64,000 bases of DNA, from contig JAEZGS010000006.1 of the NCBI GenBank assembly GCA_023437225.1, positions 61,895 through 125,894 on the forward strand, in the 5' to 3' direction. The notes beneath the pieces are model-generated. The model was not told the DNA's origin and did not search any database. It was given only the letters and a program-made list of their open reading frames with translations. Source of the stretch: Bacteroidota bacterium (GTDB taxonomy: Bacteria; Bacteroidota; Bacteroidia; Chitinophagales; Chitinophagaceae). Position 1 is the stretch's first letter, and each line of letters begins with the position of its first letter. Positions 34,494 through 43,760 of the stretch are shown here, piece after piece. The translations under genes and the position numbers were made by a program.

Positions 34494-35846
34494 ATGGGAA
34501 AAAAAGTTTTACTAGACAAGATACATATTGAAGGCATCCGTTTTTACGACGCTTACCGCCAGAATGGTGGTTATTCTGCTGTAGAGAAAGCCTTCAAACT
34601 GGGACCGGCCGAGATCGTTGAAGAGGTAAAGAAAAGTGGCATGCGAGGCAGGGGCGGTGCCGGTTTCCCTACAGGTATGAAGTGGAGCTTCCTTGCAAAA
34701 CCAGAAGGAGTGCCCCGCTACCTTGTATGCAATGCAGATGAATCAGAACCAGGTACGTTTAAGGACCGTTACCTGATGGAATACATGCCCCATTTGCTTA
34801 TTGAAGGACTCATCATCTCTTCATACGCTTTGGGATCCTCACGTACTTATATCTATATCCGCGGCGAATACGCATGGATAGTAGACATCCTTGAACAGGC
34901 TATTGAAGAGGCAAGAAATAACGGCTGGCTGGGCAAAAATATCCTGGGATCCGGTTTTGATTGCGAGATATATGTTCAGCGAGGCGCAGGAGCTTATATA
35001 TGCGGCGAGGAAACAGCCCTGCTTGAAAGCCTTGAAGGCAAACGCGGTAACCCACGTATCAAACCACCGTTCCCCGCGGTAAAAGGTTTATGGGATTGCC
35101 CTACCGTGGTGAATAACGTGGAAACTCTTGCTGCGGTGGTGCCTATCATCAATATGGGAGGCGAAGAATACGCTAAGATAGGAGTTGGTAAATCCACCGG
35201 AACAAAACTCATCAGCGCCTGCGGAAATATCAATAAGCCTGGCGTTTATGAGATCGACATGACCATAAGCGTTGAAGAATTTATTTATAGCGATGAATAC
35301 TGCGGCGGCATTCCTAATGGAAAAAAACTAAAGGCCTGCATACCCGGTGGTTCATCGGTACCCATTCTTCCTGCAAACCTTCTGCTGCGTACAGCAAAAG
35401 GTGAACAAAGAATGATGACCTATGAAAGCCTTGCTGACGGCGGCTTTGCAACGGGTACGATGATGGGGTCAGGCGGCTTTATTGTATTAGACGAAGACCA
35501 GTGCGTGGTTCGCCATACGCTGACGCTCGCGCGTTTTTACAGACACGAAAGCTGCGGCCAGTGTTCACCTTGTCGGGAAGGAACAGGATGGATGGAAAAG
35601 ATATTGGGTAAGCTTGAGTATGGACAGGGCAAGATGAGCGATATAGATCTTCTATGGGACATTCAGCGAAGAATCGAAGGCAATACGATCTGTCCTCTCG
35701 GTGATGCCGCCGCATGGCCCGTTGCCGCTGCGATCCGGCATTTCAGGGATGAGTTTGAATGGCATGTAACAAATGCCGACGAAGCGCAAAAAAGAAATTA
35801 CGGTTTAGCGGGATACGCTGAGCCGATCAACTATGCGGCAGTGTAA
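34494..35846 (+). CDS. nuoF: NADH-quinone oxidoreductase subunit F
   Basis: The 450-residue flavoprotein has the NADH/FMN glycine-rich segment RGRGGAGFPTGMKW at about residues 51-64, the region GAYICGEETALLESLEG, and the N3 cluster ligands in SCGQCSPCREGTGW near residue 353. It oxidises NADH and passes electrons to N3. Its TAA stop overlaps the ATG of the next gene, an FkbM-type methyltransferase (TAATG), instead of leading directly to nuoG. Confidence 0.97.
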   Translation: MGKKVLLDKIHIEGIRFYDAYRQNGGYSAVEKAFKLGPAEIVEEVKKSGMRGRGGAGFPTGMKWSFLAKPEGVPRYLVCNADESEPGTFKDRYLMEYMPHLLIEGLIISSYALGSSRTYIYIRGEYAWIVDILEQAIEEARNNGWLGKNILGSGFDCEIYVQRGAGAYICGEETALLESLEGKRGNPRIKPPFPAVKGLWDCPTVVNNVETLAAVVPIINMGGEEYAKIGVGKSTGTKLISACGNINKPGVYEIDMTISVEEFIYSDEYCGGIPNGKKLKACIPGGSSVPILPANLLLRTAKGEQRMMTYESLADGGFATGTMMGSGGFIVLDEDQCVVRHTLTLARFYRHESCGQCSPCREGTGWMEKILGKLEYGQGKMSDIDLLWDIQRRIEGNTICPLGDAAAWPVAAAIRHFRDEFEWHVTNADEAQKRNYGLAGYAEPINYAAV

Positions 35847-36625
35847 TGATCAGGAAACTGGTCAATATTCCCCGTGCAATAATTGACCTGTTTAGTCCCT
35901 GGAGATCGGGTATGACAACAGGCCAAAAAAGTTCTTTAACATATATGCTTTTCGTGCTGAAATGGAACAAATGGTTACATGCGGAAAGAATGGTGGATAA
36001 AGTTCACTTATTCGGACATGAGCTGCATTGTATCAACAGCGCATCAACACAACACATGTTGAAAGAGATCTTTGCTGATGAGGTGTACAGGATCGCCGGC
36101 ATCGACAAAACCTCCATTCGGGTATTGGATGCAGGTGCGAACATCGGACTTGCTGCTATCTATTTTAGCGTCATGTATAAAGGTGCGGTAATCGACAGCT
36201 TTGAACCTGCGCAGTTTGCATATGACCTGTTGAAGCGAAACACTGCGCATTATCCTGGTATAAGGGAACACAAGGCAGCTATAGGAGATAAGGACGGCTA
36301 CGTAAATGCGATCCACGGATTTGACACTGCTTCCATAAACCAGAGATTTGAGCAGGCGAATACAAGAGATGAAAGATCTGTGAAAATGTATTCTTTATCA
36401 GAGTGGCTTTTACAACACGAGTATGATGTAGTGAAGCTGGACATAGAAGGCGATGAAAAGAAGGTTCTGATGGATTGCATGGCCAAAGGGCTAATTGGTA
36501 AAGTGAAGTGCTGGCTGATCGAATTTCACGATGCACATGTGGAAGAAGTTTGGACAACTGAGTTCACTTCGATGGGATACAGCACAGAGAAGCGAAAAGA
36601 TGTATGTTGTTTTTATAAATTTTGA
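35846..36625 (+). CDS. FkbM-family SAM-dependent methyltransferase within the nuo operon
   Basis: The 259-residue protein has an N-terminal extension (about 90 residues), then a Rossmann-type SAM-binding motif VLDAGANIGLAAIYF (residues 93-107) and the acidic strand-2 residue E120 in VIDSFEPAQ. Later come EYDVVKLDIEGDEKKVLMD and LIEFHDAHVEEVW. This is the FkbM methyltransferase pattern, a family known for O-methylation of secondary metabolites and sugars. No complex I subunit normally lies here. It overlaps nuoF by one base and precedes nuoG by 23 bp, so it must be co-transcribed. The substrate is unknown; a complex I target is speculation. Confidence 0.85.
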   Translation: MIRKLVNIPRAIIDLFSPWRSGMTTGQKSSLTYMLFVLKWNKWLHAERMVDKVHLFGHELHCINSASTQHMLKEIFADEVYRIAGIDKTSIRVLDAGANIGLAAIYFSVMYKGAVIDSFEPAQFAYDLLKRNTAHYPGIREHKAAIGDKDGYVNAIHGFDTASINQRFEQANTRDERSVKMYSLSEWLLQHEYDVVKLDIEGDEKKVLMDCMAKGLIGKVKCWLIEFHDAHVEEVWTTEFTSMGYSTEKRKDVCCFYKF

Positions 36626-36648
36626 TCATTTAAAAGAATCATAAGGCA

Positions 36649-37755
36649 ATGGCCGAAACACAGCAATTATTAAAGGTTACAATCGATAATATAACGGTAG
36701 AAGTTCCGTCGGGAACCTCTATCCTGCAGGCCGCAAGGATGATCGGAGGGGATGTGGCTCCGCCTGCGATGTGTTATTACACGAAGCTGAAAGGCAGTGG
36801 TGGCAAGTGTCGTACATGCCTTGTTGAAGTAGCAGCAGGTTCTGCAGCAGATCCAAGACCTATGCCGAAACTTGTAGCGAGTTGCCGTACCAACGTGATG
36901 GATGGAATGGTGGTAAAGAACATCACCAGTGAGCGCGTAACAGATGCACGCAATGGTGTCGTTGAGTTTCTATTGATCAATCACCCGTTGGATTGCCCCA
37001 TATGTGATCAGGCAGGGGAGTGTCATTTGCAGGATCTTAGTTATGAACACGGAACTGAAGGCACACGCTTTGAATTTGACAAGAGAACGTTTAAGCCCGT
37101 AGACCTTGGTCCTTATATTCAACTGCACATGACACGCTGCATTTTATGCTATCGTTGTGTGTATGTTGCCGACCAGGTGACAGGCAAAAGGGAGCACGGT
37201 GTACTAGACCGCGGAGATCATTCGCAGATCGCTACTTACATCAAGAATGCATTGGATAATGAGTTTATAGGGAACGTGATCGATGTATGTCCGGTGGGAG
37301 CATTGACAGATCGCACATTCCGTTTCAAGAATCGCGTATGGTTCCTGAAACCACAGGACGCACATCGGGATTGTCCAAAATGCTCGGGTCGCGTTACGCT
37401 TTGGTTCCGGGGCGATGAAGTATACCGTGTGACAGGAAGAAAAGATCAATGGGGCGAAGTGCATGAGTGGATCTGTAATGATTGCCGGTTTGAGAAAAAG
37501 AAAACGAGCGACTGGGTAATTGAAGGACCTACCAAGATCAACAGGCACTCAGTGATCTCTGCAAATCATTATGTGAATACCACAACGCCGAAGGAAATAT
37601 TTCCGGATATCATGAAAGGAGCGCAGCCGAGAATATTGCTGGACATTCATTCCGTAAGCGAAGTGAATAAACCGAACGTACAGTTATCGGAGCTGCCGGG
37701 GCCGGCTCATTCAGAAGATTTCAATACAACAACTAACAATAACCAGGGATCCTAA
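36649..37755 (+). CDS. nuoG: NADH-quinone oxidoreductase subunit G, short form
   Basis: The 368-residue protein has the N-terminal 2Fe-2S domain (C42, C54, C57, then C84 in VASCRTN). The His-Cys3 4Fe-4S site HPLDCPICDQAGEC and a second site (TRCILCYRCV ... DVCPVGAL) follow. The C-terminal part has CPKCSGRVTLWFRGDEVYRVTGR and CNDCRFEKK. The large molybdopterin-oxidoreductase-like domain of Escherichia coli NuoG is absent, as is usual in Bacteroidota. It relays electrons within the peripheral arm. Its stop overlaps the nuoH start (TAATG). Confidence 0.93.
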   Translation: MAETQQLLKVTIDNITVEVPSGTSILQAARMIGGDVAPPAMCYYTKLKGSGGKCRTCLVEVAAGSAADPRPMPKLVASCRTNVMDGMVVKNITSERVTDARNGVVEFLLINHPLDCPICDQAGECHLQDLSYEHGTEGTRFEFDKRTFKPVDLGPYIQLHMTRCILCYRCVYVADQVTGKREHGVLDRGDHSQIATYIKNALDNEFIGNVIDVCPVGALTDRTFRFKNRVWFLKPQDAHRDCPKCSGRVTLWFRGDEVYRVTGRKDQWGEVHEWICNDCRFEKKKTSDWVIEGPTKINRHSVISANHYVNTTTPKEIFPDIMKGAQPRILLDIHSVSEVNKPNVQLSELPGPAHSEDFNTTTNNNQGS

Positions 37756-38822
37756 TGATCACATTATTAGCAATAGACTGGGCATTTATTTTTGAGAAAC
37801 TGATTCTTATCGTTGCGATCATTTCGATCTCGATGGTTATCGCGATGTACGAAACCTATGCGGAGCGAAAGGTTGCGGGATGGATACAGGATCGTCACGG
37901 TCCAAACAGGGCAGGTCCCTTCGGATTATTCCAACCTCTTGCCGACGGATTGAAATTGTTCATGAAGGAAGAGATCATTCCTAATACCTCAAACAAGGCG
38001 TTGTTTATCCTTGGACCTTGTCTTGCGATGCTGACAGCTTTGTTGACTTCCGCAATCATACCCTGGGGTGGACAAATACACTTTACCTGGTTCGGCCAGG
38101 ATCGGATGATCAATTTGCAGGTTGCCGATATCAACATCGGTATCCTTTATGTATTTGCCGTTGTGAGCATGGGTGTTTATGGAATCATGATCGGTGGATG
38201 GGCCTCGAACAATAAGTTTTCCCTGATGGCCGCTATGCGCGGTGCTTCACAGGTAATTTCTTATGAATTGCCGATGGGACTGTCTTTGATCGCACTGCTG
38301 ATGTTGACGGGCTCATTGAAATTGAGCGTGATTGTGGGGCAGCAACTTGACAGCTGGTATAACATTGTCTATCAGCCATTAGGATTTTTGCTCTTCCTGG
38401 TATGTGCATTCGCAGAATGTAACCGTACACCATTTGATTTGCCCGAAGCAGAGAACGAGTTGAACTTTGGATATCACCAGGAATATTCTTCGATGAAACT
38501 TGGGTTTTACCTGTTTGCGGAATACATCAATATGTTCATCAGTTCTGTGATCATGGCAACGCTGTTCCTGGGTGGCTATGATATTCCATTAGTTTCGGAT
38601 GCCGGGCTGGTGGAAAGAATAGGAACGAATTGGACAGCAATATTGCAGGCACTGAGCCTTATGTTGAAGACAGGCTTTTTGATCTTCGTATTCATGTGGG
38701 TGCGATGGACGATCCCAAGGTTCCGTTACGATCAGCTGATGAACCTTGGCTGGAGGAAATTGATTCCCCTGGCTTTGATCAACATGATCATTACAGCAGC
38801 GATTATACTTTGGAGAGCATAG
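37755..38822 (+). CDS. nuoH: NADH-quinone oxidoreductase subunit H
   Basis: The 355-residue protein has about eight membrane helices. It carries ERKVAGWIQDRHGPNRAGPFGLFQPLADGLK near the N-terminus, AECNRTPFDLPEAENEL in the quinone-entry loop, and MWVRWTIPRFRYDQLM. NuoH forms the membrane end of the quinone channel. It starts inside the nuoG stop codon (TAATG) and is followed by nuoI 4 bp later. Confidence 0.97.
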   Translation: MITLLAIDWAFIFEKLILIVAIISISMVIAMYETYAERKVAGWIQDRHGPNRAGPFGLFQPLADGLKLFMKEEIIPNTSNKALFILGPCLAMLTALLTSAIIPWGGQIHFTWFGQDRMINLQVADINIGILYVFAVVSMGVYGIMIGGWASNNKFSLMAAMRGASQVISYELPMGLSLIALLMLTGSLKLSVIVGQQLDSWYNIVYQPLGFLLFLVCAFAECNRTPFDLPEAENELNFGYHQEYSSMKLGFYLFAEYINMFISSVIMATLFLGGYDIPLVSDAGLVERIGTNWTAILQALSLMLKTGFLIFVFMWVRWTIPRFRYDQLMNLGWRKLIPLALINMIITAAIILWRA

Positions 38823-38826
38823 AGAG

Positions 38827-39423
38827 ATGGTGGAAAGAATTAAAAAAACTGAGATGCAATCATTAACAAATAGAGGTAAGCAGGTTAATCGTAAACCAAT
38901 GACATTGTTGGAGAGGATCTACCTGTGGAATATTGCGAAGGGTATGTGGATCACTCTGACTCACCTGTTCAAGAAGAAAGTGACTATTAACTACCCGGAA
39001 GAAAAAAGACCATTCAGTCCTGTATTCAGGGGCCTCCAGGTTTTGAACAGGGACGAGGAAGGTCGCGAACGTTGCACTGCCTGCGGGCTTTGTGCACTTG
39101 CCTGCCCGGCGGAAGCAATCACCATGGAAGCAGCCGAGCGTAAGGAAGGTGAAGAGAATTTATATCGCGAAGAAAAATATGCAGCGAAATACGAGATCAA
39201 CATGTTGCGCTGCATCTTCTGTGGATTGTGCGAAGAGGCCTGCCCTAAAGACGCTATTTATCTGAGTGAAACTTTTGCTCCTGCAAATTATCAACGCAAG
39301 GGACTTGTTTACAATAAAGAGGATCTATTGATCCCTAATCCGAAAACAAATCCTGATGCTTATAAAGAGGCATTGGGCAACAGGGCAAAGAATAAAGATC
39401 ACCAGGCAAAACCTACTAACTAA
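38827..39423 (+). CDS. nuoI: NADH-quinone oxidoreductase subunit I
   Basis: The 198-residue ferredoxin-like protein has two 4Fe-4S motifs: C83, C86, C89, C93 (CTACGLCALACP) and C129, C132, C135, C139 (CIFCGLCEEACP). These carry clusters N6a and N6b toward N2. A membrane-associating helix precedes them (LERIYLWNIAKGMWITLTHLF). An in-frame ATG nine codons downstream (38854) is an alternative start. Confidence 0.96.
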   Translation: MVERIKKTEMQSLTNRGKQVNRKPMTLLERIYLWNIAKGMWITLTHLFKKKVTINYPEEKRPFSPVFRGLQVLNRDEEGRERCTACGLCALACPAEAITMEAAERKEGEENLYREEKYAAKYEINMLRCIFCGLCEEACPKDAIYLSETFAPANYQRKGLVYNKEDLLIPNPKTNPDAYKEALGNRAKNKDHQAKPTN

Positions 39424-39427
39424 CTGT

Positions 39428-39931
39428 ATGAACGCAAGTGACTTTTTGTTTTATTTTTTAAGCGCACTGGCGATAGGTAGCGCAATAATGGTTGTAAGCA
39501 GCAAAAACCCGATCCACAGTGTATTGTGGCTCATCGTAACATTTTTTGCGATCTCGGGGCATTACATCATGCTTAATGCGCAATTCATTGGTATCGTAAA
39601 TCTCATTGTATATGCAGGTGCTATCATGGTATTGTTCTTATTCGTGATCATGCTGATGAACCTGAATACGGATATGGAACCGCAGAAAAGTAAGTGGATG
39701 AAACTTGCAGGTGTGATATCTGGTGGTTGTCTGCTTATTGTGATGGTAGCTGCTTTAAGAAATGCGGAGATCAAAGGTTCGCCAACACAAATCGCTGAAG
39801 GCAATATTGGACTTATTGAGAATCTTGGCAAATCACTTTTCACAGATTTTGTGGTGCCTTTCGAGATTGCGAGTGTCTTGTTTCTTAGCGCAATGGTAGG
39901 TGCAGTTGTAATCGGCAAACGCGGAGATTAG
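39428..39931 (+). CDS. nuoJ: NADH-quinone oxidoreductase subunit J
   Basis: From the ATG at 39428 the 167-residue protein has about five membrane helices, with the NuoJ region NAQFIGIVNLIVYAGAIMVLFLFVIMLMNL and a C-terminal helix ASVLFLSAMVGAVVIGKRG. It is part of the membrane arm. The frame is open further upstream, but that would overlap nuoI; the ATG used lies 4 bp after the nuoI stop. Confidence 0.94.
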   Translation: MNASDFLFYFLSALAIGSAIMVVSSKNPIHSVLWLIVTFFAISGHYIMLNAQFIGIVNLIVYAGAIMVLFLFVIMLMNLNTDMEPQKSKWMKLAGVISGGCLLIVMVAALRNAEIKGSPTQIAEGNIGLIENLGKSLFTDFVVPFEIASVLFLSAMVGAVVIGKRGD

Positions 39932-39971
39932 TTATTGTATCATCACATCGTAAAAACGTCAATCTAGTATA

Positions 39972-40301
39972 ATGCCTATAGAACGTTACATATTTCTTGC
40001 AATCGCTTTGTTTTGCATCGGTGTAGCCGGGGTTCTGACCCGCAGAAATGCGATCATCGTGTTTATGTGCATTGAATTAATGCTGAATGCTGCAAACCTG
40101 TTGCTTGTTGCGTTTTCAAAAATGCATCACCTTAACGGAGTGGCGGATAACCCCGTTGCAGGAATTGAAGGCCAGTTGTTCGTGTTTTTCATCATGGTGG
40201 TGGCTGCGGCGGAAGTGAGTGTGGGACTGGCCATCATAGTAATGATGTACAGGAATGTTCATTCGGTGGACATCAATTTTTTGAACAGGTTGAAACACTG
40301 A
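39972..40301 (+). CDS. nuoK: NADH-quinone oxidoreductase subunit K
   Basis: The 109-residue protein has three membrane helices with the NuoK motifs AIIVFMCIELMLNAANLLLVAF (helix-2 Glu) and FFIMVVAAAEVSVGLAIIV (helix-3 Glu), both key proton-path residues. Length and motifs are standard. Confidence 0.96.
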   Translation: MPIERYIFLAIALFCIGVAGVLTRRNAIIVFMCIELMLNAANLLLVAFSKMHHLNGVADNPVAGIEGQLFVFFIMVVAAAEVSVGLAIIVMMYRNVHSVDINFLNRLKH

Positions 40302-40361
40302 CCTGCATAGTTAGAGATTTATATACCAAAATAAATTGCGCTGATAATAGCGTTCCGGTTT

Positions 40362-42269
40362 ATGAGTAACATTATTGAATTGATCTGGCTCGTTCCGCTT
40401 CTGCCCTTCATTGGTTTCCTGATCAATGGACTTGGGAGAAATGTATTGTCGAAGGGAATTTCCGGCACCATTGCGTGTACTACCATACTTGGATCGTTTC
40501 TGATCAGTGTGCTGGCATTTATGCAGGTTGCAAATGGATCTACTGCAGTGGTGAAATTGTTTGATTTTATTAATATCGACAAACTCGCCATTCCGTTTTC
40601 GTTCCAGGTTGATCAACTTTCAGCGATATTCTTATTGATCATTACCGGTGTTGGTTTTCTTATTCATGTGTACTCGACTGCTTACATGAAAGAAGAAACA
40701 GCGCCGCATTATGCAAGATATTTCGCTTATCTGAACCTATTTGTGTTCTCCATGTTGTTACTGGTTTTGGGAAGCAACTTCCTGATCATGTTCATTGGAT
40801 GGGAAGGGGTTGGTTTGTGTTCTTACCTGCTGATTGGTTACTGGTTTAAGAATACTGACTACACAAAGGCTGCGAAGAAAGCGTTTGTGATGAACCGTAT
40901 CGGCGACTTCGGATTCCTTCTTGCTTTGTTCTGGATGATCCAGCAATTTGGATCACTTAGTTTTTCAGAAGTTTTTTCGAGTGCTGCAACATTACCGATG
41001 GGATCAATGGTTCTGACAGGAATTACGTTGCTATTATTCCTTGGTGCAACGGGCAAGTCGGCACAGATCCCCTTATATACCTGGTTGCCTGATGCGATGG
41101 CAGGTCCCACACCGGTGTCTGCACTTATCCATGCGGCTACAATGGTAACTGCAGGTATTTACATGATTGCAAGAAGCAATGTCTTGTATACGCTTTCGCC
41201 CATTACGCAAACTGTTGTGGCTGTGATCGGGTTGGCTACCGCCATCTTCGCGGCTACCATCGCCCTAAAACAAAATGATATTAAAAAGGTGCTGGCTTAT
41301 TCAACGGTCAGCCAACTCGGGTATATGTTTCTTGGGCTTGGAGTGGGCGCTTATGTGGGGTCTGTTTTCCATGTGATGACACATGCGTTCTTTAAAGCAC
41401 TGTTATTCCTTGGTGCTGGTTCGGTGATCCATGCCATGCATCACGAACAGGACATTCGCAAGATGGGCGGACTGAGCAGGCATTTGCCTGTAACTCATAT
41501 CACATTCTTGATCGGTTGTATTGCCATCGCTGGTATACCACCATTCTCGGGTTTCTTCTCAAAGGATGAGATCCTTTCTGCTGCCTATTCGCAAAACCTC
41601 GCTTACTGGATCCTCGGTGTGATAGGCGCAATGATGACCGCGTTTTATATGTTCCGATTGTATGCGACAACATTCCTTGGTAAATTCAGGGGTACTCATG
41701 AGCAGGAACATCACCTTCACGAAAGCCCCATTGCTATGACGCTTCCGCTGATTGTGCTCGCCATTCTATCTGCAGTTGCCGGGTTTGTAGGAGTGCCCGA
41801 AGTTTTTGCGCACGACTCACATCGCCTTGCAAACTTCCTTGATCCCGTATTTGCCGCTTCTTATAAATTAAAAGAAGTGCATCACCCGGATCATTCCACT
41901 GAATATATCCTGATCGGCGTTTCCGTTGCAGCAGCACTGGTTGCATCTCTTGTTGCATGGTTGCGATTTCGTAGCCGGCCTGAGATCGAAGAACCGCAGG
42001 GCTTCGGAAAAGTATTAGCTAACAAATGGTATGTGGACGAATTATATGACAACATCATCGTTAAGCCGCTGGCTTCATTTGGCAAAATGCTGAATGCATC
42101 GGTAGAGAAAGGCCTGATCGATTGGGCAGTGAATGGAGCCGGAAAGCTGGTTCAATACAGTGGGCGGCAATTACGCTGGCTGCAAAGCGGGCAGGTTGGT
42201 AGCTATGTGTTATTAATGGTGATCAGCATGCTTATATTTTTTGTTCTGCAATTCCTTGTAAAAAAATAA
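40362..42269 (+). CDS. nuoL: NADH-quinone oxidoreductase subunit L
   Basis: The 635-residue antiporter-like subunit has about 16 membrane helices. It shows FIGWEGVGLCSYLLIGYW, the discontinuous-helix Lys regions (GATGKSAQIPLYTWLPDAMAGPTPVSALIHAATMVTAGIY), and AYSTVSQLGYMFLGLGVGAY. Its C-terminal lateral helix region (from about residue 540) ends in WLQSGQVGSYVLLMVISML. It pumps protons at the far end of the membrane arm. The stop at 42269 is followed 12 bp later by the nuoM ATG. Confidence 0.96.
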   Translation: MSNIIELIWLVPLLPFIGFLINGLGRNVLSKGISGTIACTTILGSFLISVLAFMQVANGSTAVVKLFDFINIDKLAIPFSFQVDQLSAIFLLIITGVGFLIHVYSTAYMKEETAPHYARYFAYLNLFVFSMLLLVLGSNFLIMFIGWEGVGLCSYLLIGYWFKNTDYTKAAKKAFVMNRIGDFGFLLALFWMIQQFGSLSFSEVFSSAATLPMGSMVLTGITLLLFLGATGKSAQIPLYTWLPDAMAGPTPVSALIHAATMVTAGIYMIARSNVLYTLSPITQTVVAVIGLATAIFAATIALKQNDIKKVLAYSTVSQLGYMFLGLGVGAYVGSVFHVMTHAFFKALLFLGAGSVIHAMHHEQDIRKMGGLSRHLPVTHITFLIGCIAIAGIPPFSGFFSKDEILSAAYSQNLAYWILGVIGAMMTAFYMFRLYATTFLGKFRGTHEQEHHLHESPIAMTLPLIVLAILSAVAGFVGVPEVFAHDSHRLANFLDPVFAASYKLKEVHHPDHSTEYILIGVSVAAALVASLVAWLRFRSRPEIEEPQGFGKVLANKWYVDELYDNIIVKPLASFGKMLNASVEKGLIDWAVNGAGKLVQYSGRQLRWLQSGQVGSYVLLMVISMLIFFVLQFLVKK

Positions 42270-42281
42270 TTGATTATCCCG

Positions 42282-43751
42282 ATGATCCCAGTTCTACTGA
42301 TAGTAATTCCTTTAGTCATTGGCCTGTTGAGCTTTTTTATCCGGTCGGAGGCTGTGGCTAAGAGCACGGCGCTTATTGCTTCACTGGCAGTATTGCTCGT
42401 GTCTGCGCTTGGTCTTACAGTATATAATCAATATGAATACCTGCATGCGGATGTAGAATGGATGCCATCACTTGGAAGTAGCTTTTCCGTATCACTTGAT
42501 GGCATGGGACAGATGCTTACATTGCTTACAGCACTTGCTTTTCCCATAGTGTTTATTTCCACTTACCGGTCTACATACAAAAAGCCGGGAAGTTTTTATG
42601 GACTGATGTTATTGTCACAGGCGGGTTTGATGGGAGTATTTCTAGCTGTTGATGCTTTGTTGTTTTACTTCTTCTGGGAACTTGCATTGATACCAGCATA
42701 TTTTCTATGCTCCATTTGGGGTGGTGAGAGAAGGATCGCTGTAACATGGAAGTTTTTCATTTACACTTTTGTAGCTTCGTTACTGATGTTGGTGGGTATC
42801 ATTTACATCTACTCACAAACTCCCGATCAGTCGTTTGCATTGACGTCTTTCTATAATGTCAAACTTGGGTACCCTCAGCAAAGCTGGTTGTTCTGGCTTA
42901 TGTTCGTGGCGTTCGCAGTAAAGATGCCGGTATTTCCGTTTCATACCTGGCAGCCGGATACGTATGAACAATCGCCCACTGCAGTAACCATGATATTGAG
43001 TGGTGTAATGGTAAAGATGGGAGTGTTTGCAGTGATCCGCTGGCTCGTGCCTGTTCTTCCAATAGCATCCTGGGCCTGGGGCGATACGGTATCTGTATTA
43101 TGTGTGATAGGAATGTTGTATGCATCTATTCTTGCGATGCGACAGGATGATATGAAGCGATTGATTGCTTATTCATCGATCGCTCACATTGGATTGATGT
43201 GTCTTGCCATTTTCGCATCCAATAATTCAGGCATGCAGGGTGTGATGATCCAGATGTTCAACCATGGAATCAACATCATCGGTATGTGGATAGTTGTTGA
43301 AATGATCGAGCGACAATTCGGTACACGAAAGATGTCTGAACTAGGCGGGCTGGCACAAACTGCGCCGGCATTATCTATTCTTTTTGTAGTTGTTGCACTT
43401 GCGAATGTTGCGTTGCCTTTGACGAACGGATTTATTGGTGAATTTCTCATGTTCAATGGCGTGTATAATTCCGCCATCACAAAATACAATGAGGTGTTTG
43501 CTGTGCTTGCAGTGATCACAATTATACTATCTGCAGTGTACACGCTGAACATGGTACAGAAGATATTTTTTGGAAATACGAATACGTTAACAGCAGGTGC
43601 AAGAGATATTGTGTTCAATGAAAAAGCGGCATTGGCAGTGATCGTTGTATTGATCCTGGTGATCGGCGTATATCCAAGCCCGGTGCTGGAACTAACACAA
43701 TCAACTGTTGACAGCATCTTATCAAAAATGATCACAAAAAATCCAGGATAG
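42282..43751 (+). CDS. nuoM: NADH-quinone oxidoreductase subunit M
   Basis: The 489-residue antiporter-like subunit has about 14 membrane helices. It shows FFWELALIPAYFLCSIWGG with the conserved Glu, AVKMPVFPFHTWQPDTYEQSPTAVTMILSGVMVKMGVF with the key Lys, and AYSSIAHIGLMCLAIF. The ATG at 42282 is preferred to the in-frame TTG at 42270. A long reverse-strand frame opposite its end is a shadow. Confidence 0.95.
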   Translation: MIPVLLIVIPLVIGLLSFFIRSEAVAKSTALIASLAVLLVSALGLTVYNQYEYLHADVEWMPSLGSSFSVSLDGMGQMLTLLTALAFPIVFISTYRSTYKKPGSFYGLMLLSQAGLMGVFLAVDALLFYFFWELALIPAYFLCSIWGGERRIAVTWKFFIYTFVASLLMLVGIIYIYSQTPDQSFALTSFYNVKLGYPQQSWLFWLMFVAFAVKMPVFPFHTWQPDTYEQSPTAVTMILSGVMVKMGVFAVIRWLVPVLPIASWAWGDTVSVLCVIGMLYASILAMRQDDMKRLIAYSSIAHIGLMCLAIFASNNSGMQGVMIQMFNHGINIIGMWIVVEMIERQFGTRKMSELGGLAQTAPALSILFVVVALANVALPLTNGFIGEFLMFNGVYNSAITKYNEVFAVLAVITIILSAVYTLNMVQKIFFGNTNTLTAGARDIVFNEKAALAVIVVLILVIGVYPSPVLELTQSTVDSILSKMITKNPG

Positions 43752-43760
43752 AATAATAGT

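Noticed and set aside
35846..36625. Possibility that the methyltransferase is part of a small transposed unit
   Set aside because: No inverted repeats, direct repeats, integrase or transposase fragments flank it; it shares stop/start overlap with nuoF.
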